64,000 nt of DNA from Paratinospora sagittata (taxonomy: Eukaryota; Streptophyta; Magnoliopsida; Ranunculales; Menispermaceae), in contig CM069610.1 of NCBI GenBank assembly GCA_035771175.1, forward strand, positions 19,562,001 to 19,626,000, given 5' to 3'. Positions 21,485-33,400 of this stretch are shown piece by piece. Position numbers and translations under genes: made by a program. Below the pieces are notes generated by a model. The model was given only the letters and a program-made list of their open reading frames with translations, did no database searches and had not been told where the DNA came from. How positions within the stretch are numbered: position 1 is the stretch's first letter; every line of letters starts with the position of its first letter.

Positions 21485-22160
21485 CAGGACGCCAATGAAA
21501 TAGCAGTGCTATCTTGAACTTGATATGTCAGGATGCTGATAAATCATTAGGATGCTGACAACGTTCAAGGTTGAATTGAACTGATTATCAGGACGCTTAC
21601 TTGTATAGTAGTGGCCTCCCTTATTAGTCAACCTCTGAAGTTGTCAGGAAGCTGACTCAGCATCAGCTCACTGAAATATTTCTTAAGTTCTTCAAAGAAT
21701 GTATCTTTGAGGACGCTGATAGTTGTAAGTTGATTAAAACTATCAGAACGCATTCTGGATAGAAGCGCCCTCACCTTTGGGAATCAACTTAGTAACTTTC
21801 AGGACGCTGATTGTCCTTCAACGTGTTTGTATTTAAAATGTTCTTAACTAGTAGGACGCTTATATAGTAGTAGCGCCCTCATGTTATGTTTTATGTTTTT
21901 AACTAGTAGGATGCTCACGTAATGTAGCGCCCTCATGTGTTGTCTTATGTTTGAAAAAGGTAGGACGCTTATTCGGATAGTAGCGCCCTCACGCACTTAG
22001 TTGTTTCAAAACATAGCAAGACGCTAACTGTGCATTAGCGCCCTCAAGTTTAAGTCGTCTAAGTGAAAAAGTAAGTCAGGATGCTTACTAGTTGGTAGCG
22101 CCCTTACTTAAGTGTTCAGCAGGACGCTTATACGTAATAAACACCCTCAAGGATCAAAAT
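21485..22160. repeat. AGGACGCT...AGCGCCCTCA dyad array in B1
   Basis: About fourteen AGGACGCT-type words (CAGGACGCTGAT, TAGGACGCTTAT, TAGGATGCTCAC and others) alternate in the right half with about seven AGCGCCCTCA words. Within a unit the two are inverted with respect to each other and separated by about 8-14 nt, so each unit can form a short stem. The unit period is about 50-60 bp in 21850-22150. Upstream of the TATA box at 22483. Confidence 0.85.
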
Positions 22161-22482
22161 GACATTGTTGATATTATGTGTTAAGACACTGATTACGAAA
22201 TCAGAATGCTAATTCAACAACCGTCACTGTTCGAATAAGTACACTACATCAGTTTACTTTTTCAGAACAGACCTTTGCACGGAGTCCTTTTTAGGCTTAT
22301 CAGAGACCTTCTCTGATACATGAAATAAGATTTTCTAAAACTTTCTTTTTTCATGAAATTTGAAAAGAACCAGAATGTTAGTGAAAATTGTAGTTGCCAT
22401 TTTTATATAATATTCTAGCCGTTGTGTGTAAATGTTCATATTATTTGAACTTCAAATGTCTAACGGCTATGCCCCATTAAGT

Positions 22483-22491
22483 CTATAAATA
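22483..22491 (+). promoter_or_regulatory. TATA box of LTR B1
   Basis: CTATAAATA in a context shared exactly with LTR B2 (28834-28842). It separates the dyad array from the downstream hairpin-rich part, so it marks the likely U3/R side. Confidence 0.6.
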
Positions 22492-22870
22492 CCAACACTT
22501 AAGATCAAACAACTTGCCAATCTGTTTGTATTGTGACAATACTTTTTGAAAGTTAGTTTGTGTCAAAATTTTTTTCAAACATCTAAACTTTCAAAGTATT
22601 TTTACTGATACCTTTACGTCTTCAAAATATTTTCATATTGAGCTTCTATTATACTTTATCTTTGAAAATCTATCTTTATTGGTATCTAGTCAAATTCTCA
22701 GCACTGATTCATATTTGGCATCATTCTTGCTGGAGATTGAATTTGAGAAATAGTTCAAGATATATAGTTGTACTTGATTTCATATCTTAAGTACTGTATT
22801 GAACTATCAGAAGTTGCATTAACTATTGATCACTGAACCAGAAGTTTTCATACTTATATTTTATATGTAT

Positions 22871-23620
22871 GTTGAAAACTATCTGTGTCTTTGATTTACA
22901 CCAGTCCTTCGTTTTATACGTCAATGTTTATTTGGTATATTTTATTTTCGAAGAAGCATTGATTTTCATATCATATCATTTATGCTTTTCGAAACTGCAC
23001 TTGAGTAATACCGAACATTGAAAGGTAAAGGACTGAAGGTGTACAACTTAGTATTACCTATTCCATATTTCATATATTTGTAATGCTATGTAATGTTGAA
23101 AACTATCTGTGTCTTTGATTTACACCAGTCCTTCGTTTTATACGTCGGTATATTTTATTTTTGAAGAAGCACTGATTTTCATATCATATCAATCATGCTT
23201 TTCGAAACTGCACTTGAGCATACGTCAATGTTTATTTGGTATATTTTATTTTCGAAGAAGCATTGATTTTCATATCATATCATTTATGCTTTTCGAAACT
23301 GCACTTGAGTAATATCGAACATTGAAAGGTAAAGGACTGAAGGTGTATTACAACTTAGTATTACCTATTTCATATTTCATATATTTGTAATGCTATGTAA
23401 TGTTGAAAACTATCTGTGTCTTTGATTTGCACCAGTCCTTCGTTTTATACGTCGGTATATTTTATTTTTGAAGAAGCACTAATTTTCATATCATATCAAT
23501 CATGCTTTTCGAAACTGCACTTGAGCAATATCGAACATTGAAAGGTAAATGACTGAAGGTGTATTTCAACTTAGCATCACCTATTCCATATTTCATATCT
23601 TTGTAATGCTATATAATGTG
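22871..23620. repeat. Tandem triplication in LTR B1
   Basis: Three direct copies begin with GTTGAAAACTATCTGTG at 22871, 23095 and 23402. The middle copy is longer because it holds an extra internal partial copy. LTR B2 has a single copy (29222-29445), so the expansion happened in B1 or its parent. Confidence 0.9.
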
Positions 23621-23754
23621 CTTAATTATAAAGTGTTATACTTTGTTAGAACCAACATTATTTGTGTTGTAATGCTGGCGTGTTTCAGTGTGAAACAACT
23701 AGGACAAGTGGACGTGGTTCACTTAAGTGATTTCAGGTTTGAAATCACAACGGT

Positions 23755-24192
23755 TCTTCCTGATCCAGTAAAAGAAACATGGGTTTTTTCTCAACCCGAA
23801 AAATTGAAACCGGTTCATCCTCATCCCATAAAAGGATAGGTGTGTCCTTAACCTTAAAAATGATAGGTTATCTCTCAGCCTTTAAAAGAGAACCGATTCA
23901 TCCTCATCCCGTAAAAGGATAGGTGTGTCCATAACCTTAAAAAAAATAGGTTATCTCTCAGCCTTTGCCTTTAAGAGAACCGGTTTATCCTCATCTCGTA
24001 AAAGGATAGGTGTGTCCTTAACCTTAAAAAGGATAGGTTATCTCTTAGCCTTTAAAAGAGAACCGATTCTTCCTTAGCCCATAAAAGGAACATGGGTTTC
24101 TCCTCATCCCGGAAAAAAGAAATTTGGTTCATCCTTAGCCCGTGAAAGGATAGGTTTGCCTTTAACCTGTAAAAGGGCAGTTTGAACAGTTT
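23755..24192. repeat. Array of hairpin-forming units in B1 (CCCGTAAAAGG type)
   Basis: Repeats of the form CCTTA-x-CC(C/T)-GTAAAAGG with variable flanks, for example ATCCTCATCCCGTAAAAGGAT and CCTTAGCCCGTGAAAGGAT. Most units can pair their flanks (TCCT with AGGA) around a loop close to CCCGTAA, the loop of hairpin 1. B2 has a similar array (29590-29883). Confidence 0.75.
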
Positions 24193-24281
24193 GGTTCTCA
24201 CCCGTAAGAGAATCCCTTAGTGATAAGGTTTAAATCCTAACTGAGGAGGTTAGGTAGTGGACGTAGGCGCTGCCGAACAAC
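24193..24281 (+). promoter_or_regulatory. Three-hairpin block in B1
   Basis: Hairpin 1: GGTTCTC (24193-24199) with GAGAATC (24208-24214), loop ACCCGTAA. Hairpin 2: CCTAAC (24236-24241) with GTTAGG (24249-24254). Hairpin 3: GTGG (24257-24260) and GGC-x3-GCC, with its outer partner degraded to CAAC (24278-24281). Confidence 0.7.
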
Positions 24282-24862
24282 TATAAATCGTGCGTCTCAC
24301 TTTTGCAATTTAGTCTGTGTTCTACTTTGCATCCATTTCCAATACAATCATGTAAATCACTAAGTTATTGGAAGATAATTTTAAAATCGACCATCGCACC
24401 CAATTCACCCCCCTCTTGGGTGGGACCAACAATGAACTCCAAACGTCTTAGAGAGTTAGTCTCACATTCAAATGAAAGTTCTTAAAAGTGTTTTTGAGTG
24501 CTTTAACTTCATAGATATTTGATTCTAAATAGTATCACTCTGATTTTACTTCATCACATCTTAAAGTCTTTTCACAAAAAGAAAAGTCTTACATCGTGGT
24601 AACCTCTACAACACTGTTCTTCAATCTCTATCTTTTGCTGGGTATACAAGAGGAAGATCATAGGATTTTGAGTGTAAGTAGAAGAGTTCTTGGTAAGAAG
24701 AACATCTTCAGTTTGTTTGTTCAAGTTTTGTATTTCATATTTCATTCATTAACAGTTCTTGTATTGGTGATCTGCATATCACTAGTGAGCTATGAGCGAT
24801 GTGCTTGGGCTCGGCTGAGGTTGCTCTCACGCCTTGAAATTAAATTAATTGTAACTAATTTT

Positions 24863-24961
24863 GATCCTTACCCATGAAGTAGGATCCATTAGTAGTTGGG
24901 TTTGGAAAATCTTGGTCAAGGGTGACCAAGTCGTGGACGTAGGCAGATTTTGCCGTACCAC
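24863..24961 (+). promoter_or_regulatory. Three-hairpin block in the A2 left LTR
   Basis: Hairpin 1: GATCCT (24863-24868) with AGGATC (24881-24886). Hairpin 2: CTTGGTC (24911-24917) with GACCAAG (24924-24930). Hairpin 3: GTGG (24933-24936) with CCAC (24958-24961), inner GGCA with TGCC. Confidence 0.72.
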
Positions 24962-25096
24962 AATAAATCACTGTGTTCATTTTCTTGCCTTTGCCTTTAC
25001 TTGTTCTTTAAATTTCTATACTTTATTTTGAAAGGTTGAAAAACTCGCAACCGTCCAATTCACCCCCCTTCTTGAACGTGTATCTGAGCCAACAAG

Positions 25097-25109
25097 TGGT
25101 ATTAGAGCG
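25097..25109 (+). promoter_or_regulatory. Primer-binding site of A2
   Basis: TGGTATTAGAGCG, two bases after the LTR end, is a one-base variant of the tRNA-Met site TGGTATCAGAGC. Confidence 0.85.
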
Positions 25110-26919
25110 AGTTAAACCGTCAAAGTATCTAAGAAACTTTGATGTCTATGGCAGGAGAAATTCCCAAGGAATGCATTTTTTATGAAGGTCAATCCAAAAA
25201 TAGGCCACCTCTATTTAAAAGAGAGAATTACTTCTATTGGAAACCTAGGATGAGATATTACCTAAAAGCTCAAGACTTAGAAATGTGGGATGTTGTATTG
25301 AATGAAGTCCAAAAGAAAAGAAAGTAGAGTTGTTAAACAATAAAGTCGTTAATATACTGTTTTGTGGTCTTTCAAGTAGAGAGTTCAATAGGGTAAGTGC
25401 ACGTGAAACAACCCAAGAGTTGTGGCAAAGACTTGAAATAACCCATGAAGGGACTCAACAAGTTTAAAAGGTCAAACTCCAATTGTTAGTATAAAAATAT
25501 GAAACCTATAGGATGTTGGAGTCAGAGACAATTGCCAAACCAATTGGTAGGTTCACAAAAAACCTAAATGAATTGAGAACACTTGGGAAAGTGTATGATC
25601 AAGAGGAAATGGTTAGAAAATTCTTATGAGGTTTACCCAAAATATGGGAACCTAAAGCCACCGCAATTGAAGAAGCTAAGAATTTAGTTAAGTATACATT
25701 TTATGAGTTGTGTTGATCCCTTATGGTTCATGAGATGAAACTTAAGAAAAATCAGTCTCTAACCAAAGTAGATGACAAAAGGAAGAAAGATTTAGCTCTA
25801 AATATAAAAATCGATTCCGATGAGTCAACTGAGAGTGAGGCAACTGATGATGAAGTTTCCATGTTGTCAAGAAAGCTTAATCGACTCATGAAGAGAAAAG
25901 GAAAAGCTCGCTCGTCACAAAAAGTCTATAAAGGAAATAAGTTTGGAACAAAACCCAGTGAGGTTGTGTGCTATGGATGTAACAAACTAGGGCACATTAT
26001 GAGTGAATGTCCAAACAAAGAGAAAATTTCAATCAAAAAAAGAAGGACAAGAAATCTCGTAAGGCCACCTGGGATGAATCAAGCTTAAGCGAGGAAGGTT
26101 CAAAATCTGGAGGTGAAAAGGCAACTATTTGTATTATGGCAAATACTGATGTAAAAACTGAACCTCATGATGAATTAAATGATCTTTTTGACTCTAGTGA
26201 TTTTGATTATGTTAAATTATGCTTTGATAGAGAAGTCAAAAAAAATTCTAAGCTTAAGAAAATCTTGTTGACAACTCTTGAAGATATATAATCTCAACAA
26301 GAGAATATTGAGACCTTGACCCTAAAAAAGAATAGTACTGTTAACCTATGCGGTTCATCATTTAGCTCGTCCTTAAATATACTGTGACAAAGTACATTTT
26401 GATGATCACAAACAAAGTACTTTTCGGTGCTAAGCATGTGTGTATCAAGATTTCATCAAAGCACCTAAGGAAAGCAAAAAGCTAAGGAATGACTCGATCA
26501 AGGAACTCAAAGATCATCCAATGATCAAGTTCGTTTCAATCAAAAGGACTTCAACGATCACATCATGATTTCAAGATCACTTCACTCGAACGATTCGATC
26601 AAGCTTCAAGTCTACATCTCTCGATCAACGTTCAAGTCATTGAACTCAGCGCAAAGCTCTTATTGAAGATCTCATAATGAAGAGTTGGATTTAACGATTA
26701 TGAGAAATGAGAAATACACAAAGTGTTTAAGGTATATCTTTCTCTAATCGACATTGCTCAAACCTTTTCCAAAACTATGCACAAATCACTTGCATACTTG
26801 CATGTTTTGATTGTATGTTTTACGGTATTTCAAATGATTTAATTTAAAATTTATCGAGTTTTTATTCGCATTTATCGTATATTTAATCGTGAGTCAAAAC
26901 TGTTTTTAAAAAGTCTTTT

Positions 26920-28530
26920 AGGACGCTAATGAAATAGCAACGCTCTTCTGAACTGGATAAGTCAGGACACCGATAGTTCATTAGGACGCTGATAACGTTC
27001 AAGGTTGACTTGAATTGCTTTATCAGGATGCTTACTTGTATAGAGCGGCTTCCTTTATTAGTCAACCTCTGAAGTTGTCAGGAAGCTGACTTAGCATCAG
27101 CTCACTGAAAGATGTCTTAAGTTCTTCAAAGAATGTATCTTTGAGGACACTGATAGTTATAAGTTGAACAATCTATCAGGACGCTATCTGGATAGGAGCG
27201 CCCTCACCTTTAGGAATCAACTTAGTAACTTTTAGGACGCTGATTGTCTTTCAGCGTGCTTATGTCTTTGTTTAAAATGTTTTTAACTGCTAGGACGCTT
27301 ACATAGTTGTAGTGTCACGACGCCCCTGACGTAGGCTGATGTCATGACCGGCACAGTGTACTATATACTGTACATACCCATATACAGTTTACAATACACT
27401 GTCAGCCTCAACAGACATTCACAATAATTCCCAAAAGTTTTCAGAAATTTTGACAGCACCTCCCCATAAAATGGACAATTCACATTTTTTCCTAATATAC
27501 CACAAATCAAATCAAAGATATATATTTTCTCTTTTTACCTAACACTGGTGTTGATGACTCGGCTTCTAACGGCAGTGCAAGCTATCTCACTATTGTTGGG
27601 GTTAACAATTTCACCACAGCTTTGGCTAACCCGAAATTTATAGGCTGCCTCACAACTTGTGCATATATTTATAATCCAACAATTATAGGATTCTAAAATT
27701 TATTCTAGATCCTTATCATTCTCAGAGTATCCATAGTGATCATTCCACAAATAAACTATATCAGTCTATTGAATTCATGCTTGTATTTATGGTTAGGCAT
27801 GTCACTACATTTTAACAAGATAAAATTTCTCATGCCTTAAATCAATTTCAACATACCATAGCTAAAATTACTCCGCTAGAATCGTTACATCTAGCTTAGA
27901 TATTAATTTCACGAAGAAATAGAGTGAAAATCACTTACGGCGAGTCCCGATTTGACCCGAATCTCGTGTTTCCCCTTCGTTCTTTCCTTTCTCTTCTCTC
28001 CATCCGTTCGTTCTTCTTTCTTCTCTGCAACTTCTTTTCCTTCTTTTTATTCTTTTTATTTATTTTTTTCTTTTTGGACGTTAAATGAGTTAGAATGAGA
28101 TGACAAGTAGATATGAAAATGATCCTATGCTCCTAGGCTCCCCTTAATAACCAACTCCTCCATCAAATTTCATTGAATTCAACTCATCTCATTTCTATAA
28201 TTCATTAAGTAATTAAATCATACTCCAATCCACATATTTAATTAACCAACCCCATAAATTAATCAATTTAATTCAACTCCATTTTTTAACTTGTAAGCAC
28301 CCATATAGGATGATCCCATATGTATCATCTTCATTTAATAATTTTATTTATTTACTAATCATACACGCGTATATTTGGCTCATACGTATAAAATACGTGT
28401 ATTATACATCTTGATATACGCGTAATTCAACGTATGTATTTAATTAAAACTACGAGGTGTTACATGTAGCACCCTCATGCTTTGTTTTATGTTTTAAACT
28501 GGCAAGACGCTTATTCGGATAGTAGCGCCC
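26920..28530. repeat. AGGACGCT...AGCGCCCTCA dyad array in B2, split by an insertion
   Basis: The same words as in B1 (TTAGGACGCTAAT, CAGGACGCTATC with AGCGCCCTCACC, TAGGACGCTTAC, then AGCGCCCTCAAGG at 28523). The gypsy-type solo LTR at 27313-28464 sits inside one unit, and its TGTAG duplication is part of the unit. B2 has fewer units than B1. Confidence 0.8.
27313..28464 (-). mobile_element. Gypsy-type solo LTR (1152 bp) inside B2
   Basis: Starts TGTCACGACGCC and ends GAGGTGTTACA, flanked by perfect TGTAG duplications (27308-27312 and 28465-28469). Read on the minus strand it starts TGTAACACC and ends GGGCGTCGTGACA, as many plant Ty3/gypsy LTRs do, so minus orientation is preferred. Similar to the solo LTRs at 31346 and 35362. 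No coding sequence. Confidence 0.85.
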
Positions 28531-28833
28531 TCAAGGAACAAAACAACAAAGTTGACATTATGCGTCAGGACACTGATTACGAAATCAGGATGCTAATTCA
28601 ACAACCATCACTGTTTGAATAAGTACACTACATCAGTTTACTTTTTCAGAACAGACCTTTGCACGGAGTCCTTTTTAGGCTTATCAGAGACCTTCTCTGA
28701 TACATGAAATAAGATTTTCTAAAACTTTCTTTTTTCATGAAATTTGAAAAGAACCAGAATATATTCTAGCCGTTGTGTGTAAATGTTCATATTATTTGAA
28801 CTTCAAATGTCTAACGGCTATGCCCCATTAAGT

Positions 28834-28842
28834 CTATAAATA
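28834..28842 (+). promoter_or_regulatory. TATA box of LTR B2
   Basis: CTATAAATA in the same context as in LTR B1. Confidence 0.6.
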
Positions 28843-29883
28843 CCAACACTTAAGATCAAACAACTTGCCAAGCTGTTTGTATTGTGACAATACTTTTTGA
28901 AAGTTAGTTTGTGTCAAATTTTTTTTCAAACATCTAAACTTTCAAAGTATTTTTACTGATACCTTTACGTCTTCAAAATATTTTCATATTGAGCTTCTAT
29001 TATACTTTATCTTTGAAAATCTATCTTTATTGGTATCTAGTCAAATTCTCAGCACTGATTCATATTTGGCATCATTCTTGCTGGAGATTGAATTTGAGAA
29101 ATAGTTCAAGATATATAGTTGTACTTGATTTCATATCTTAAGTACTGTATTGAACTATCAGTAGTTGCATTAACTATTGATCACTGAACCAGAAGTTTTC
29201 ATACTTATATTTTATATCTATGTTGAAAACTATTTGTGTTTTTGATTTACACCAGTCTTCATTTTATACGTCAATGTTTATTTGATATATTTTATTTTCG
29301 AAGAAGCATTGATTTTCATATCATATCATTCATGCTTTTCGAAACTGCACTTGAGCAATATCGAACATTGAAAGGTAAAGGACTGAAGGTGTATTTCAAC
29401 TTAGCATTACGTATTTCATATTTCATATCTTTGTAATGCTATGTACTGAGCTTTATTGTAAAATGTTCTACTACGTTAGAACCAACCAACATCTTAGTGT
29501 TGTAATGTTGGTGTGTTTCTGGACTGAAACAACCAGGACAAGTGAATGAAGTTCACTTAATGATTTCAAGATTGAAATCATGCAAAGGTTTTCTTTAAAC
29601 CTGTAAAAGAGAAAACGGTTTATCCTAATCGCGTAAAAGGTTAGGTGTGTCCTTAACCTGAAAAAGGATAGGTGCGCCTTAACCTGTAAAAAGATAGGTT
29701 ATCTCTTAAACCTGTAAAAGATAAACGAATGTTCCTTAACCCATAAAAGGATCACGGTTCTTCCTTATCTCATAAAAGGAACATGAATTTTTTCTCATCC
29801 CGAAAAGAGGAAATATAGTTCATCCTTAGCCCGTAAAAGGATAGGTTTGCCTTTAACTTGTAAAATGGCAGTTGTAATGGTTT

Positions 29884-29970
29884 GGTTCTCATCCATAAGA
29901 GAATTAGTTAATGGATTGAGAAAATCCTAATCTAGAGATTAGGTAGTGGACGTAGGCTTGGCCGAACCAC
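29884..29970 (+). promoter_or_regulatory. Three-hairpin block in B2
   Basis: Hairpin 1: GGTTCTC (29884-29890) with GAGAA (29899-29903). Hairpin 2: CCTAATC (29926-29932) with GATTAGG (29937-29943), a perfect 7-bp stem. Hairpin 3: GTGG (29946-29949) with CCAC (29967-29970), inner GGC with GCC. Confidence 0.72.
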
Positions 29971-30483
29971 TATAAATTTGTGTGTCTCACGTTTGTAATT
30001 TAGTTTGTGTTCTATTTTGCATCCAATTCCAATACACTCATGTAAATCACTAAGTTATTGGAATATATTTTTATAATTGACCATCACACCCAATTCACTC
30101 CCCTCTTAGGTGGACCAACAAGTATGAGCAAAGAGATTGATACTCTTAGAAAAAGTGTTGATGACTTGTCCGGTTGTGAAGAAATTCACTGACGAACATA
30201 AATTTTTTGACATGAAGTTAGGGTCACAAATATGTGCATTTGACAAGGTAGGTATAAGCTATACTAAAGGGTCGAAACAAAAAAATATACAATAATCTAT
30301 TGACTAAGAAACCCACATGCCTTAAATGTAACAGAAATGGTCACACCATACTTAGATGCCCATTCAAGAATGATATGAAAAGTAAACTAGCATAGGTAGA
30401 GAAGACTGTACTTAATGATGCTAACTTGGGTACCAAAGTCAAAAGTCTTCTATGTGGTGTAGGATGGTTCCAAGAAACACTTT

Positions 30484-33400
30484 TGGTATCTCAATAGCGG
30501 TTGCTCAAGGCATATGAGTGGAGATAAATCTATCTTCTTGAGCATTGATCGCAAGCTCGGAGGAAATGTGACTTTTGGCAACAACGGGCAAGGTAAAATT
30601 GAAGGTATTGGAACTGTTGGCAATTCTTCTTTAATTATTCATGATGTATTATTTGTAGAAGGTCGTAAACATAATCTCTTGAGAATAAGTCAATTATGTG
30701 ACAAAGGTTACGATGTTAATTTTGAAGCAAATAGATGCATAGTTAAACATGTTAATGGTTCAATTGCATTTATTGCATCTAGACAGAAAAATGTTTATTC
30801 GGCTTTGCTTGATGAAATTAGTAATCAAAATGTGTCATGCTTGAAATGCTTGATTATGGCACAAAAGACTTGCACATGTTAGTATGGATAAATTGTCTAG
30901 GCTTGCTAGTAATGAACTTGCAAAAGGCATTCCTAAAGGAGTGTACCTAAAATATAAGGTTTGTGAACCTTGTCAACTTGGCAAGCATACCAAGTCGTAT
31001 TGCAAGAGCAAGAAAATTATGTCATCTAGTAGAACTCTTAAATTAATCCACATGGATTTATTTGGACCAACCCATTCACAAAGCTTAGGAGAAAAGTCAT
31101 ATGTGTTTGTTATTGTTGATGATTAGAAGTGATAGGGGCGGAGAGTTTGTGAACAAAAATCTGGTAGATTTTTGTGCCAAACAAGGTAATACAAATCAAT
31201 TATTAGCTCCTAGAACCCCTCAACAAAATGGAGTGGTAGAAAGGAAAAATAGGACTTTACAAGAAATGTGTGGAACTAGAACTATGCTCTGTGAATACAA
31301 CATAGCTACACACTTCCTGGTTGAAGCCTTAAGCACTGCATTCCATGTCACGACCCCCTCCGTAGGGTGATGTCATGATCGGCACAGAATACCGTATACG
31401 CCATCCTTAGACAGATACAATACTCTGTCAGCCTCCGTCCTTCAAGGCAATAAACAAATCACTCAAAATTTTTCAACAGAACCATTAACATATATAAACC
31501 ATCATCATTTTTCTCATTTCATTCCCACAAGACTTATACACATCTCAATCACCCAAAATATATATATATCATCAAGAACCATTCATTTATACATCAGATT
31601 AACTATTAAACATTTGTTTGGTATTATATATACATATACCAAAAATAGAAGTTTGTACTCATATCCCTGAAACACACAACATCATACTCACATAGCAAAG
31701 AAGCAAGCTCAATCAATTCTCTAGAGCCTTGCCCTTCCCTTGTGATCTACACCTGTAATAAAAGAGGAAATAAGGTGAGCTACAACAAGCTCAGTGAGTA
31801 ATCTAACATTGGATTTATATATGCATCTACAAAAATCATGGCATTGAGAACACCATTATAAACTCATGTGCAATTCAATGTAAATATCAATACATGAATC
31901 AAATACATTTTTTTCGCCACTCTATACATATCATACAATGCATAAAGATAAAATCCTCACGCTAAGGAATGTAAATGAGTCTATATCCCTATGATGCATA
32001 CTAATAGGGAGAACCCATCTTACAAACCATCCCCTCGATCATTTTGAGGTCTAGTTAAAAAACTTTCCTACTGGAACTGATCATATACTTGCCTTACAAC
32101 GGGTAAGGCTAAGTATGTTCCGAGGTCTAGTCCACAACTTCCCTCCTGGAAATGATCACATACTTTCCTTACTTCGCTAAGTCTAGGTATGTTCGATTTT
32201 CAAATCAAAAGGTTTCATGCATTAACCAATAAATGCAAAACATGGAAACATAGAGTAATCAAACATGCTCAATTTCATCAAAAAAGAGTTTATCTAATAC
32301 AATGCCATACATAATAACCAAGTTAGAAATACTCACCTTTACAGGATTTTCACTAGGTCCACAGCACACCCAACACTTTGTCAATTTTCACCAAGTAAAA
32401 CAACACAAACACTTCACTTGTTTGCTATCCATTTTCTCATATCACTATCAACCCACTGCAAATTACACATTGCACACACTGTAGATGAATTCTAGCAACC
32501 TGAATTTCATTCAATTGATCACAATTCAACCCAACTTTATCATTAAAACAACATAAGTTGCATGCTAGTAATACAAGCAACCCTAGACAAAAGTTTCCAA
32601 GTCTAGGTCAATTGTACTACACCTAATAGTCTTAGCATGTAATTTAACCAATTAACCTCATATATCATTTCTAAAAGCCCATTTAAATCACATATATGAC
32701 GTGCATAAATTCTGGAAGGTCTAAGCCAAGATTGTACATTTTAGCCATTTACAAAGAATTCATCAAGATCCTGTAGAAAAGTGGGTATCAACATGATCGG
32801 TTAAGATGCATCATACTACTAGTAGGGACCTGTTAGAATAAAATCAAACGTTGATATTGAATATCATCAAGATATGAATCTACTGTCCAATTTTCAGCCA
32901 AATCAAATGGTGAATTGAGGAGATATGTCTCCTTGATAAAGACAACTTTAAACAGTTGTTTTCTCCTTCTCTGTTACAATCACTTTACTTCAGTGGTTCA
33001 TATCTCATAACATAAGGAACACTTAAAAATCTCCACCGTTAGAATGTGAAATAAGACGTTGCAAACTACCAGACTAAGTTTCAGTACGATCTAACGGTGA
33101 ATTTGAGAGATCTAGCACTATGATCTAAACTGCGCAAGACAACCCATTTTTCTGACCAGTTGTATCTAGGAGGTTAGAACTCTTAAGATCCAACTCTCAT
33201 CAAGATCTCTACCGTTAAAGATGGACAATCCGTAAAACATTCGGCTCGATCCAACCATGAATCAAGGAGATCTAACACTTTAAGTAAAATGCTGCAAATA
33301 GGTTTTTCTTCGCACTTTCTCTCCTCTTCTTGAATGTTTCAGCAACTCTCTCTAATTCTCAATGTTTTCACTTCAATTACTCAATCTAGCAAGTTATTTG

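Larger units (their letters stand above)
20877..24431 (+). mobile_element. Solo LTR B1 (3555 bp)
   Basis: Starts TGTTAACC and ends GGGACCAACA, flanked by perfect ATGAA duplications (20872-20876 and 24432-24436) inside the A2 left LTR. No internal domain is present, so it arose by LTR-LTR recombination. In order: promoter-side dyad array (21485-22160), TATA box CTATAAATA (22483-22491), a triplicated 220-310-bp unit (22871-23620), a hairpin-rich repeat (23755-24192), and the hairpin block (24193-24281). Unusually long because of the triplication. Confidence 0.92.
19764..25094 (+). mobile_element. Left LTR of A2 (about 1.77 kb without B1)
   Basis: Starts TATTAAACCAAGG (TGTTGAACC in the right LTR at 40599, so the terminal TG is mutated). 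Interrupted at 20876 by solo LTR B1, resumes at 24437 and ends GAGCCAACA at 25094. Contains the CTATAG dyad array (20215-20640) and the hairpin block (24863-24961). Closely matches 40599-42294. Confidence 0.88.
26339..30120 (+). mobile_element. Solo LTR B2 (about 2.62 kb plus nested gypsy LTR)
   Basis: Same family as B1: starts TGTTAACCTATGCGG and ends GTGGACCAACA. Flanks AGTAC (26334-26338) and AGTAT (30121-30125) are a one-mismatch 5-bp duplication in A2 gag. The dyad array at 26920-27312 is cut by a gypsy-type solo LTR and continues at 28470-28530. TATA box CTATAAATA at 28834-28842. No internal domain. Confidence 0.9.
25142..30483 (+). pseudogene. A2 gag, interrupted by solo LTR B2
   Basis: Begins MSMAGEIPKE and follows SIRE-type gag: ENYFYWKPRMRYYLKAQD, then FTKNLNELRTLGKVYDQEE, then a zinc knuckle CYGCNKLGHIMSEC at about 25969-26010. 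An acidic tail runs to 26338, where B2 inserted. It resumes at 30121 with a coiled-coil-like segment and a second knuckle CLKCNRNGHTILRC near 30318-30360. In-frame stops include TAG at about 25325, TGA at about 25627 and TGA at about 25714; frameshifts add to the damage. Confidence 0.85.

Noticed and set aside
21485..22160. Possible CRISPR array
   Set aside because: Units are degenerate, inverted within themselves and irregularly spaced, in a plant LTR; no uniform repeats, unique spacers or cas genes.
24303..24877. Frames around the junction of B1 and the A2 left LTR
   Set aside because: They lie within LTR sequence, and one crosses an insertion junction; no coding function expected.
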